Source: Limiplasma sp036645955
GTDB taxonomy: Bacteria > Bacillota > Clostridia > Christensenellales > Aristaeellaceae
DNA: 21,808 nt
Reading direction: 5' to 3'
Assembly (NCBI GenBank): GCA_036645955.1
Contig: JAVXND010000049.1
Coordinates: 1-21,808 of the forward strand
The notes beneath the pieces are model-generated. The model made no database searches and had not been told where the DNA came from. It worked only from the letters and a program-made list of their open reading frames with translations. Shown here piece by piece: positions 8,538 to 16,178 of this stretch. Position 1 is the first letter of the stretch. The number at the start of each line of letters is the position of its first letter. The position numbers and the translations under genes are program-made.

Positions 8538-8642
8538 ATCTGAAATAAGGTCTTTTTTGTGTCCTCATGGCGCAATTTTTGGATATAATCACCGAATTGT
8601 GTCGATTTCATTCAGCAAGTGTTTCAATTTATATCATAAACG

Positions 8643-8671
8643 TTGACATTATGTTTTTGGCATGATATACT
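8643..8671 (+). promoter_or_regulatory. Strong sigma-A promoter of the MBL-fold gene
   Basis: A perfect TTGACA (8643-8648), a 17-nt spacer and TATACT (8666-8671, five of six) form the best promoter in the window. It lies about 170 nt upstream of the hydrolase ATG, so the transcript has a long leader (about 8678-8844). Confidence 0.8.
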
Positions 8672-8677
8672 ACATAT

Positions 8678-8844
8678 ACCAAATTTGAGCCCAGCAAGCC
8701 CAACTATTTGATTTTTAGAAGCATTTCGGTGCTTTTTAACGCTGATTAATGAGCAATCATTTTGTAATATATTATTCCTAATAATGTTGAACAGGAAACT
8801 TGTATTGCGACAGAGATTTCTTATTTTGGAGGCGTTTTGATTTC
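8678..8844 (+). other. Long 5' leader of the MBL-fold gene
   Basis: About 167 nt of AT-rich untranslated leader. It holds a small hairpin, AAGCA-TTTCGG-TGCTT, at 8719-8734 followed by three more Ts, resembling a weak attenuator. I recognise no known riboswitch fold. The ribosome site GGAGG (8828-8832) sits 12 nt before the ATG at 8845. Confidence 0.4.
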
Positions 8845-9723
8845 ATGGATAGACAGCTCAAGATTATTTATCACTACAATAGCGGATTCTCGGTTCAAGT
8901 GGGAGGAACCCTGCTTGTGTTTGACTATTGGGAGGGGGAAAACCGTTCCCTTGGTCAAGTGGGCCGCATTACCACGAGCGCTTTACGCGCTTTTGAACAC
9001 ATTTATGTGTTCATCAGCCATGCGCATCCCGACCACCTTGACCCCATTGTGTTTACTTGGGAGGCGGAAAAGCTGCCCATTACCTATGTGGTCAGCTCTG
9101 ACATGCCTGTGGGTACGCGCGGCAAGCGCATTTGTCCGCTTCAAACAAGGGAGCTTTCGCCTGATGTTACGGTCAAGGCTTTTCAAAGCACCGATTTGGG
9201 CGTTGCTTTTTTGGTCAAGCTCTATGGGCTTTCCATTTTTCATGCGGGTGATTTGAATTTCTGGCATTGGCGGCAGGAAAGCACCTTGCGTGAAATTGAA
9301 GCGGCTGAAGCTGCTTTTTACGAAGCCATGGAGCCCATCAAAAACGAAAAAATCGATGTGGCCATGTTTCCTGTGGACCCCCGTCAGGGGCTGATGTATG
9401 ACGCAGGCGCAAACCATTTTATTCTGACCATTAAACCGCGTGTTTTTATCCCCATGCATTGGCAGGATCGCCCAGAGGTGGCAATTGACTTTGCCCGCCG
9501 CGCCAAAACCCCCATTACGGAGGTGCTCGCCCTTACCAAGCCAGGGGTGATTGCAAACCTTAACTTTACAGAGTCGCTGCTGAATATTCACATCATAGAG
9601 CCGCCGAAGGATTTTGGCGAGCTGCCCTTAGCGCCAGCACGCAGACCTGATTTTCATCAGAATGAAAATGAAAATGGCAATGATCCGTTTGTGGATACCG
9701 ATTTGCCTGTCGATTTACGATGA
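8845..9723 (+). CDS. MBL-fold metallo-hydrolase
   Basis: A metallo-beta-lactamase-fold hydrolase of 292 residues with unknown substrate. The metal-binding motif SHAHPDHLD gives His59, His61, Asp63 and His64; further likely ligands are His133/Asp136 (FHAGDLNFW) and His205 (IPMHWQD), so a two-metal site looks complete. The AGDLN/PMHW arrangement fits UPF0173/UlaG-like lactonase or phosphodiesterase relatives more than true beta-lactamases. No signal peptide is present, so it should be cytosolic. The C-terminal tail (after about 255) is Asp/Glu/Asn-rich and probably disordered. I chose ATG 8845 because GGAGG precedes it; the in-frame extension to 8800 has a poorly conserved look. The gene is alone between its own promoter and terminator. 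Confidence 0.85.
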   Translation: MDRQLKIIYHYNSGFSVQVGGTLLVFDYWEGENRSLGQVGRITTSALRAFEHIYVFISHAHPDHLDPIVFTWEAEKLPITYVVSSDMPVGTRGKRICPLQTRELSPDVTVKAFQSTDLGVAFLVKLYGLSIFHAGDLNFWHWRQESTLREIEAAEAAFYEAMEPIKNEKIDVAMFPVDPRQGLMYDAGANHFILTIKPRVFIPMHWQDRPEVAIDFARRAKTPITEVLALTKPGVIANLNFTESLLNIHIIEPPKDFGELPLAPARRPDFHQNENENGNDPFVDTDLPVDLR

Positions 9724-9728
9724 AACCA

Positions 9729-9767
9729 AAACCGCCCCGCGCAAGGATGCGCGGGGCGGTTTTTGGT
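9729..9767. terminator. Bidirectional terminator between convergent genes
   Basis: A 13-bp perfect stem, AACCGCCCCGCGC (9730-9742) with its complement (9749-9761), has a 6-nt loop. It is followed by T-rich sequence on the plus strand (TTTTTGGTT) and also on the minus strand (TTTTGGTTT), so it can end both the MBL gene and the opposing 9889-13322 operon. Confidence 0.9.
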
Positions 9768-9806
9768 TCCATGCATTATGCCATTTGCGTGAGGGGGTGA
9801 ATGTTC

Positions 9807-9838
9807 ACTGGGCGGACGCCATGTATGGCGTCCCTACA
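9807..9838 (+). repeat. Dispersed palindromic intergenic repeat, copy 1
   Basis: ACTGGGC, then the perfect 20-nt palindrome GGACGCCATGTATGGCGTCC (9814-9833), then CTACA. An opposite-strand copy lies at 21103-21134 with the same flanks. Confidence 0.8.
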
Positions 9839-9871
9839 GGGTATGAATAGCGTCCCAACAGGGTATGGATG
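9828..9871. repeat. 22-nt direct repeat, two copies
   Basis: GCGTCCCTACAGGGTATGA.. at 9828 recurs as GCGTCCCAACAGGGTATGG.. at 9850, a 22-nt period with few differences, adjoining the palindromic repeat. Confidence 0.6.
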
Positions 9872-9888
9872 AAGCATGGTATGCAGCT

Positions 9889-10905
9889 TTACCGCAGCGC
9901 ACGTTCCTCATTTCCTGCCCGCGACCAGTTTCGCCATACAGGAATGGCAAAGGCTAAGCCCATCACCACATACACCACCATCACCGCGACCCTTTGAAGC
10001 AGGGAAACCGCCACGCCGTTTTGAAACAGCTCCCCCATCAGCCCCATGGCAACCCCCATGATGCCTTCCTTAATGCCGATGTTGCCAGGCACAATCGCCA
10101 CAATGCTGGCAAGCCAGCTGACGCTGTTGTAAAACAAGGCTTGATAAAAGGTAATTTCCAAACCGATGGCACGAAAGCAAGCCATGTACAGGCAGAGCTG
10201 AATCAGATTATTCACCGTTAAGCACACAAGCAAGCGCCAAAGCATGGTTTTGTTGCAAAGCAAGGCGTTAAACCCGTCAATCACGTCGTTTAAGAGCTTG
10301 ATTTTTTGAAGCCACGCGGGTTTCTTTGCCTTGCATAGAAGCGATAGCACCACAAGCGCCGCCATCGCAAACAAGCCAAGCATAAGCAGGGTCCATAGCA
10401 CAGGCGACCAGCTGCCTTCGATCAAGCCTGTGCAAAGCAGCGCCGCCAGCATTTGAAGCAATGCAAACAGGATGCCGAAAATGATGTTGCCTGCCGCCAT
10501 GCTCACGCTTTTGACATAAGCAAGCCCCTTGACGCGTTTGTAATAGGCGGCAGAAAAAACCAAATCCGCACGCATGGGCAGTACATATGCCATGGCATTT
10601 GCAACAAACACAACCCCCATCCAATCCGTGAGCGAAAGCGTAATGGGGTACGTCTTTAATAAAATCAAATGGTAAACACAGTTCATAACGCAGCCGCCCA
10701 GCGCAAGCAATAACAACAGCGCAACGGTAGCTGCGTTTAAATTGAGCAGCTTTTGCATATCCGCGCGGTTTTTGTATACATAGGCTATGAGCAATACGAG
10801 CAGAACCACAAAAAGCAGCATGGAAAGAGCCTTTTGAAGGCTCTTTTTTTGCTTGCTTTTCAAAACCTGTTTTTCATCCTCCACGCGCTTTTCCCCTTTA
10901 TGCAT
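9889..10905 (-). CDS. LPG-synthase-TM (UPF0104) flippase-like membrane protein
   Basis: A polytopic membrane protein of the lysylphosphatidylglycerol_synthase_TM family (PF03706): the membrane half of MprF without the aminoacyl-transferase half. About eight hydrophobic segments are visible (for example 27-43, 58-83, 96-112, 138-160, 168-191, 222-244, 262-275, 300-322). Typical motifs are AYVLPMRADLVFSAAYYKR (105-123) and PGNIGIKEG (273-281). Relatives are thought to move lipids or lipid-linked glycans; the substrate here is unknown. The ATG at 10903-10905 overlaps the GtrA stop (ATGCATAA), suggesting coupling. A GTG at 10882-10884 with AAAGGGG eight nt upstream is a good alternative start, losing only seven residues. 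An N-terminal perfect hairpin sequence (10824-10846) lies inside the coding region. Confidence 0.85.
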   Translation of the reverse strand: MHKGEKRVEDEKQVLKSKQKKSLQKALSMLLFVVLLVLLIAYVYKNRADMQKLLNLNAATVALLLLLALGGCVMNCVYHLILLKTYPITLSLTDWMGVVFVANAMAYVLPMRADLVFSAAYYKRVKGLAYVKSVSMAAGNIIFGILFALLQMLAALLCTGLIEGSWSPVLWTLLMLGLFAMAALVVLSLLCKAKKPAWLQKIKLLNDVIDGFNALLCNKTMLWRLLVCLTVNNLIQLCLYMACFRAIGLEITFYQALFYNSVSWLASIVAIVPGNIGIKEGIMGVAMGLMGELFQNGVAVSLLQRVAVMVVYVVMGLAFAIPVWRNWSRAGNEERALR

Positions 10906-11344
10906 CCTTTTGCTTGGTACGGTTGGCTACATCGTTATTGTCAATGCTGTTGCGATATACCACAAAGCGCTGGTACAAGAATTCCGTTACAAAGTTAATG
11001 ACCATGGTGCCGCCCAAAACCAAAAAATCATTCCAGCCTATGTTGGTAAAATAATTTCCCCACCATGTGGACAGCGGCGTAAACACCAAATAATACAGAA
11101 ACACCAAGAGCATTGCTTTGGGTATGTTTGCGTCGCTTCTGAAGGTGTATCGGCGGTTGAAGGTAAAATTCCAAAGCACGCTAAGCACCAAGGAAATGAG
11201 GTACGCAGGCCAATAAATCATCTTACAGGCTTCTGATAAAATGGTAAAGCTGCCGATTTGGATGATTCCTGCGCTGATGGAAAATAGCGTGAACTTGATC
11301 ATTTGCCATACTTGATTTTTGGTTTGTTCTTTTTGTTCTGACAT
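10898..11344 (-). CDS. GtrA-like membrane protein
   Basis: A 148-residue GtrA-family protein (PF04138) with four hydrophobic helices at roughly 16-36, 43-62, 79-98 and 105-125. It carries the hallmark NFTFNRRYTFRS segment (59-70) between helices two and three, and FLYQRFVVYR near the end. GtrA proteins are believed to help flip polyprenyl-phosphate-linked sugars for cell-wall or surface glycan modification. It lies between a diguanylate cyclase (16 nt gap) and a flippase-like protein (overlapping), so the trio is one operon. GAGGG eight nt upstream supports the ATG at 11344. Confidence 0.85.
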   Translation of the reverse strand: MSEQKEQTKNQVWQMIKFTLFSISAGIIQIGSFTILSEACKMIYWPAYLISLVLSVLWNFTFNRRYTFRSDANIPKAMLLVFLYYLVFTPLSTWWGNYFTNIGWNDFLVLGGTMVINFVTEFLYQRFVVYRNSIDNNDVANRTKQKDA

Positions 11345-11360
11345 GAAAGTTACCCTCTTT

Positions 11361-13322
11361 CTATTCTTGTGGTTGATTTTGTGGTTTGTTTGGATTCATG
11401 CGCGTTTCATCCTTGCCATTGAAAAGATGATAGGTTGACCTTCCCTTTTCCTTTGCATAGTACAGCGCACAGTCTGCCTTTTCATACAATGCAGAATAGC
11501 TTCTGCCATCCTTTGGAAAGAGTGCCGCGCCGCAGCTGCAGCTGATGGAGGTACCCTCCCTCTGTGCAAAATCCTTATCAGCAATTGTTTTGCAAAAGCG
11601 CTCAAGCTTGTTTGCAAGCATAGCTTCATCGGTAAAATCAAGCATGAGCACGGTAAATTCATCTCCGCCGATTCGCCCAATAATGTCCGTATCGCGGAAA
11701 TTTCGCTTGAGCTCGTCCGCAAAGGACATGATCACCGCATCCCCAAAAGCATGGCCGTATTGGTCGTTTACCCCTTTGAAATGGTCAATATCAAACATCA
11801 GCAATGCATAATGGTGCTTTTGGTTCTCCTGCTTGATCAAAATGTTCATGATGATTTCTTCTGTGGCCCGCTTGTTGTAAAGCCCTGTAATGCCATCGCG
11901 CATGGACTGTTCAATCAGCGATAGCTCGCGGATTTTTTCTTTATCGATGTTTTTGAGATAGGATATCGCATGAATGGATTGATCCGAAGGCCAATAAAAC
12001 ACCTGCGCGGTCACACGGCTCCAATGGTATTCCCCATCCTGCTCCTTGATCATAAAATCATAGGAGAAGTTTTGAATGCCCTTGTGATAAGCCCGAATCA
12101 TGTTGATGGGCAAAAAGCGATCGAGATAACCCTGCCGATGCTCTTCCTTGATTTGACGATTGGCTAATTCAATCAAAGCCTTGTCCAGTGACAAATGATC
12201 AGGTGCGCCAATGAGATGCATATAACTGGGGAACTTTTCACCGACCATTTTATTTTTGGTGATATTCGCTTCAAAAACATCGTTTGAAAACTCAAGGCTG
12301 GTTTTGTTGAGCATTTTCTGGTATTCACGCTCCTGCATGATGCTGTCCTCTGTAATGGCAATTCTATATTTGCGAAGCATGCGTGTAATCATCAATAATA
12401 CCAATAAAATAATCAATAGGATCACAAGAATGGCCTGTACAAGCTGAATATTTAAAGAATGATACAGCATGGTCATATCGTTTTTTACAACCAAAAACCA
12501 ACCCAGATCATGCACATACTGGGAAATGAGATATTCCTGCTGTCCGTTTTCGGTGAGCCAATAGGTTTGCACATTTTCAAAATCGCTGAACAGCTCGTTT
12601 TCTAAATGCCATATTTTTTCTTTTTCAAAATAATTGACATATGCATAGCCCTTCCAAGCGGAGGAGAGCTGAACCAACCCCGCTGGGTCAACCAAGCAAA
12701 CCTCGACATTGTAATTCAAATCATATTCCTTGAGCAAAGCCTGTATGGTATCTACCTTGAGCCCAACGCCTATGATGCCGATGGTACGCCCTTCATCATC
12801 CTTGATTCTGCAATTTACAAACACGGTAAGGTTGTTGTGGTCCGCTTCATCGTTATCTACATTCAATTCGTATTCATTGCTTTGATTTAGAAATTGATAA
12901 TACCAAATATTTTCAGGGTTATTGCGCGCAAGCACGCGATCCAAGCCTGTATAATGATAATAACGATTGCTTCGTGTAGACACCAAAAAGACGGATTCGA
13001 ATTTGTACTTTTCGCGGTAGGTATTCAAATACTCCGTAACAGAATTTAGAAACAGCGGATCCTCCAAATGCTCATGCTCCATCATCAGCATGTTTTTAAG
13101 CAGGCTATCGTTGGCCATGGTAAGGGACACATGAACAGGCCCTGCAAATATTTTTTCAATTTGAAAATAAATACCCTCAGATGCCAACTCGGATACATTT
13201 TTAGCATCCTTGATAAAAATGCTCGTATTGGAGCGATACCCAATCCATGAGGTTAACAAGAACCCCAGGGTGATAATCAAGCATACAAGCATATTGGTTG
13301 ACACAATGGATAGCTTTTTCAT
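11361..13322 (-). CDS. Membrane diguanylate cyclase with extracellular Cache sensor (GGDEF)
   Basis: A sensor enzyme expected to make cyclic di-GMP. Counting from the ATG at 13328: TM1 at 10-30; extracellular Cache-like sensor about 35-290 (WYYQFL, RTIGIIGVGLKVD); TM2 at 294-316; a PAS-like region about 335-465; and a GGDEF domain 475-635. The catalytic motif GGDEF is intact at 554-558, with MFDIDHFKGVND (511-522) for Mg/GTP binding. The product-inhibition I-site RxxD (R545-D548) sits exactly five residues upstream. No EAL domain is present. I chose the ATG at 13320-13322 because AAGG lies 9 nt upstream, against 3 nt for the ATG at 13328. It follows dnaN by about 70 nt and leads the GtrA/flippase-like genes, hinting at envelope control. 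Confidence 0.9.
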   Translation of the reverse strand: MKKLSIVSTNMLVCLIITLGFLLTSWIGYRSNTSIFIKDAKNVSELASEGIYFQIEKIFAGPVHVSLTMANDSLLKNMLMMEHEHLEDPLFLNSVTEYLNTYREKYKFESVFLVSTRSNRYYHYTGLDRVLARNNPENIWYYQFLNQSNEYELNVDNDEADHNNLTVFVNCRIKDDEGRTIGIIGVGLKVDTIQALLKEYDLNYNVEVCLVDPAGLVQLSSAWKGYAYVNYFEKEKIWHLENELFSDFENVQTYWLTENGQQEYLISQYVHDLGWFLVVKNDMTMLYHSLNIQLVQAILVILLIILLVLLMITRMLRKYRIAITEDSIMQEREYQKMLNKTSLEFSNDVFEANITKNKMVGEKFPSYMHLIGAPDHLSLDKALIELANRQIKEEHRQGYLDRFLPINMIRAYHKGIQNFSYDFMIKEQDGEYHWSRVTAQVFYWPSDQSIHAISYLKNIDKEKIRELSLIEQSMRDGITGLYNKRATEEIIMNILIKQENQKHHYALLMFDIDHFKGVNDQYGHAFGDAVIMSFADELKRNFRDTDIIGRIGGDEFTVLMLDFTDEAMLANKLERFCKTIADKDFAQREGTSISCSCGAALFPKDGRSYSALYEKADCALYYAKEKGRSTYHLFNGKDETRMNPNKPQNQPQE

Positions 13323-13394
13323 TTGCATTTACCTTACAAGCCTTCAAAGGCTTATAAGCCCTTTCGCTGTCGCTATCATTTCTTCCGTGCTTTC

Positions 13395-14513
13395 TTAATT
13401 ATACACCCTCACAGGAAGAACCAAATACAAGTAGCTATCTCCTGTTAACGGTGCAATCACGCACGGACTGACATTTGTGTTCATGCAAAGCGTACAGCAT
13501 TCTTCATCCACGTTTTTAATCACATCGCTGATGTAGCGCGAATTAAAAGCAATTTCAATGTCCTCGCCCTCCAAATGGGAATCTAGGTTTTCGAGCACAT
13601 CGCCCATTTCACTGGTGGAGGTGATTTTTAAATCGTTTTGGGTAGCGCTCATGCGCACCAAATTGTTTTTGCCTTCCTTGGCCATGAGGCTTGCACGCTC
13701 AATAGCGTCCTGAAGCTCCCTGCGCTTGACCGTTACACGGCTTAACCATGCGGTGGGCAAAATTTGGCGGTAGTTGATGTATTCACCCGCTAATAGGCTG
13801 GTCACCAAAACGGTGGTGCCCATGACAGCCATCATATGGGTTTGATCCAAATGGAGGGTGACCATTTCCTCGCCCTTATCATCCATAATAAGCGCCATTT
13901 CACCCATGACATGCCCCGGCACAATCGCCGTAATTTTTTCGCTGCCGTCAGGCAAAATGAAATCGCCGTGGAAGCGCTGCAGGGCCAGTCTAAAGCCATC
14001 CAAACCCACAAGGCGCAGTTCGTCGCGCGTGACCTCCATCAGGCACCCTGTGAGCGCCTGGCGGCTCTCCTGAAGGGCAATGGCGAAGGTGACCTTGTTG
14101 ATCATGTCCCGAAGGCGCTTTTGCGGAAAATGGAGCGCATGGGTGTTGATGAGATCCTTCATTTGGGGAAATTCAGCCGCAGACATGCCCGTAAGGGTGG
14201 AACGGCTTTGACAGCAGCGCAAGGTCACGTTGAGCTTATCGTTCATGTGGAAGGAAACCACGCCTTCCGGCAGCTTGTTTACAATCTCCTTGAGCAAGCG
14301 CCCGGGCAGAACCACTTCGCCGGGCTCTGTTACCTCTGCCTTCACGAGTGATTTAATGCTCAATGCTCCGTCTGAGCACATGAGCTCGATGCTGTCATCG
14401 TTGGTTCTTAAAAGCACGCCTTCTAATATCTGCATTGACGGGCGGGCGGTCAGCGCTCTGGTAGCGTTTACCAAGCCGCTCAGCAGTTCTTGAGCAGAGC
14501 ATTCAAACTTCAT
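13395..14513 (-). CDS. dnaN: DNA polymerase III beta subunit (sliding clamp)
   Basis: The ring-shaped processivity clamp that tethers DNA polymerase III to DNA. The 372 residues from MKFECSAQELLSGLVNATRA are standard family length, with three clamp domains. Recognisable parts are RPSMQILEGVLLR, VVLPGRLLKEIVNKLP, the SAAEFPQM segment, the middle-domain LTGCLMEV..DELRLVGLDGFRLALQR, and the C-terminal SPCVIAPLTGDSYLYLVLPVR. GGAGG six nt before the ATG at 14511-14513 fixes the start; the frame stays open upstream to 14885 but that extension has no clamp similarity. dnaA and recF, its usual partners, are not adjacent: a 407-nt non-coding region with DnaA-box-like words and the whiA/HPr pair lie upstream, and a diguanylate cyclase lies downstream. 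Confidence 0.95.
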   Translation of the reverse strand: MKFECSAQELLSGLVNATRALTARPSMQILEGVLLRTNDDSIELMCSDGALSIKSLVKAEVTEPGEVVLPGRLLKEIVNKLPEGVVSFHMNDKLNVTLRCCQSRSTLTGMSAAEFPQMKDLINTHALHFPQKRLRDMINKVTFAIALQESRQALTGCLMEVTRDELRLVGLDGFRLALQRFHGDFILPDGSEKITAIVPGHVMGEMALIMDDKGEEMVTLHLDQTHMMAVMGTTVLVTSLLAGEYINYRQILPTAWLSRVTVKRRELQDAIERASLMAKEGKNNLVRMSATQNDLKITSTSEMGDVLENLDSHLEGEDIEIAFNSRYISDVIKNVDEECCTLCMNTNVSPCVIAPLTGDSYLYLVLPVRVYN

Positions 14514-14572
14514 TTTCAACCTCCGCAACCACTGTTGTAGTTGTATTTCTATAGAGTAGTAGTAGTAGGGCA

Positions 14573-14843
14573 TGTGGAAACCATGGAAAAGGTGGTTTTG
14601 AGTAGCTGTGCTCACAAAAACCGCTATGGAAAGACCGTGGATAAAAGCGGTTGTTTCAGGAGTTTTCCACGGCAGGGCGACTCTTCCAAAAGAGTGTGCA
14701 ACCGCTTCTTGATACATTTCGCGGTAAAGGAGCTTTTTCCCTTCTCTAAACAGGCGAAAACCTTTCGACAAAAGACGGGGTAAAACTACTTTCACAGGGT
14801 TTTCCATGCTTTCCACAGCCTGTGGAAAAAAGCCTATGGAAAG
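14573..14843. promoter_or_regulatory. Cluster of nine DnaA-box-like 9-mers upstream of dnaN
   Basis: The 407-nt gap 14514-14920 holds no gene. In it nine 9-mers fit YRTGGAWAN or its complement: 14573, 14582, 14625, 14636 (CGTGGATAA, one change from the DnaA box TGTGGATAA), 14663, 14800, 14810, 14821 and 14835. The pair 14810-14828 forms a 19-nt palindrome, TTTCCACAGCCTGTGGAAA. This could be an origin segment or a DnaA-controlled dnaN leader. No obvious AT-rich unwinding element or clear sigma-A promoter is visible, so the call stays tentative. Confidence 0.45.
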
Positions 14844-14920
14844 TGCGGCGCTTTGCGCAAGCCCATTTGCGGTCAATGACCTCATTTACTCCATGGTGTT
14901 TTACACGCAGGGACGAGCTT

Positions 14921-15178
14921 TTACAGCCGGGTTTGGATGGCGGTAAAAACCGCCTCGGAGGCGGCTGCTTCGTCCTCGCCGTCGGCTACAAGCATCACCA
15001 AGCCATCCTTAGGGATGGACTGGGATAGGAGGCCGATCATGCTTTTGACATTTAAAACAATGCCCGCGTTTTCAAACGTAAGCGTGCATTGAAATTTGGA
15101 TGCGACCTGTGCAATAATGGCGGCTTTTTCGCGGCCAATCGGGATTTTATTTTTGAGGTTGAGTTCTGTTTTGATCAT
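14921..15178 (-). CDS. HPr-like (Crh-type) regulatory protein
   Basis: An 85-residue PTS HPr-family protein encoded immediately after whiA, the position crh holds in Bacillus. Ser46, the HPr-kinase target, is conserved in the right context (NVKSMIGLLS, residues 43-52). The catalytic His15 is missing: residue 15 is Gly in KIPIGREKAA, so it cannot carry phosphate for sugar transport. This combination points to a regulatory role in carbon catabolite control, as for Crh (which has Gln15), although direct crh orthology is not assured. Its ATG overlaps the whiA stop (ATGA), indicating translational coupling. Confidence 0.85.
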   Translation of the reverse strand: MIKTELNLKNKIPIGREKAAIIAQVASKFQCTLTFENAGIVLNVKSMIGLLSQSIPKDGLVMLVADGEDEAAASEAVFTAIQTRL

Positions 15179-16170
15179 TTTGTTTCGGCCTCCTGTAGAT
15201 TTTGAATCGGTAGGGTTATTTTTTTGGCGCTGGGGCTTGCGTCCGCAAAGGCCATGAGCCGCCGCATGCGGTGGTTTACGCCGCTCTTGCCAAGGGGCGG
15301 AACCAGCATCTGCCCAAGCTGTGTGAGGGTTGCGTCAGGCGCATCCAAACGCACACGCGCAATTTCCTGTAGCGAGGGGGGCAGGTTTTCCAAAGCGCCC
15401 TCCTCCTGCAATTGGCGGATGACCGCCATTTGATCCTCACTGCATACCATTTGCTTTTCAAGGTTGGCATTGTCGCAGTTCAGTGCGCGGTTGACCGTAG
15501 AAAGCACCTGCTTTTTTACGCGCAGGTTTTCCACCTGCATTAAGGCTTGATTGGCGCCTACGGCGCTTAAAAGGGTCACCACCTGTTCGCTTTGCTTGAA
15601 ATAGTAAAACAGATGGCCGCGCCTTTGTCCGCGCTTGATCGGCAAATCAAGCCTGCGAAAGCATTTTTCCATCAAAACGCGCTGTTCCTCGTCCTGACAG
15701 GGCAGCTCCAAATGGTAGCTCTGATCGGGGTTGGACATGGTTCCCCCGCCTAGCATCACCCCGCGAAGAAAGGCACGCATACAGCAAAAGCGGGAAAGCG
15801 GAAGCTTTGGCGCTGTGGAAAGCAAGGTTTGTTCGCCTTGCGCGTCCTGCTGCATCATATGCAGTGCGCAAAGAAAGGCGGGGGTTTGCGCGGGGCTCAG
15901 CGTGAGTATGTACTTGCGGGTACCGCCAAAACGCTTATTGGTCACATAATGAATTTGAGGAACCAGCCGCAGAAACTGTGACAAAAGCGTGTATACACGG
16001 CGGCAAATGCCCAAGCTTTCATTTGAAAAGGATACGCTTACCTTGCCGCGCCCAAGCAGGTTTAAGCTGCCCATGGTCATGAACAAGCCGCAGATTTCGC
16101 TTAATGCACAGCAGGGCTTATCTGGCTTGAGCAAGCAAAGCTCCTGCTTTACCTCGGAGGAAAATGACAT
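15175..16170 (-). CDS. whiA: DNA-binding regulator WhiA
   Basis: WhiA is a conserved Gram-positive DNA-binding protein, tied to cell division and chromosome segregation in Bacillus and sporulation in Streptomyces. The 331 residues show the N-terminal MSFSSEVKQEL and CCALSEICGLFMTMGSL, a degenerate LAGLIDADG homing-endonuclease-like core with FLRGVMLGGGTMSNP (134-148), the NCDNANLEK segment (231-239), and a C-terminal helix-turn-helix (about 255-310, with LGQMLVPPLGKSGVNHRMRRL). AGGAGG sits four to five nt before the ATG. Upstream, the usual rapZ and yvcK partners are replaced by a small membrane protein gene 8 nt away; downstream the HPr-like gene overlaps by 4 nt. Confidence 0.95.
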   Translation of the reverse strand: MSFSSEVKQELCLLKPDKPCCALSEICGLFMTMGSLNLLGRGKVSVSFSNESLGICRRVYTLLSQFLRLVPQIHYVTNKRFGGTRKYILTLSPAQTPAFLCALHMMQQDAQGEQTLLSTAPKLPLSRFCCMRAFLRGVMLGGGTMSNPDQSYHLELPCQDEEQRVLMEKCFRRLDLPIKRGQRRGHLFYYFKQSEQVVTLLSAVGANQALMQVENLRVKKQVLSTVNRALNCDNANLEKQMVCSEDQMAVIRQLQEEGALENLPPSLQEIARVRLDAPDATLTQLGQMLVPPLGKSGVNHRMRRLMAFADASPSAKKITLPIQNLQEAETK

Positions 16171-16178
16171 AGACCCTC

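Noticed and set aside
8800..8844. Upstream extension of the MBL-fold protein
   Set aside because: The GGAGG at 8828-8832 lies within it and the added residues (YCDRDFLFWRRFDF) do not look like the family's N-terminus, which begins with the strand around LKIIYHYNSGF.
13338..13353. Hairpin AAGCCTTCAAAGGCTT as a terminator after dnaN
   Set aside because: It has a very short loop and no T-run on the minus strand, so read-through into the diguanylate cyclase gene is as likely.
14514..14885. N-terminal extension of dnaN to 496 residues
   Set aside because: The extension has no clamp similarity, GGAGG sits right before the ATG at 14513, and the stretch contains the DnaA-box-like words expected of non-coding DNA.
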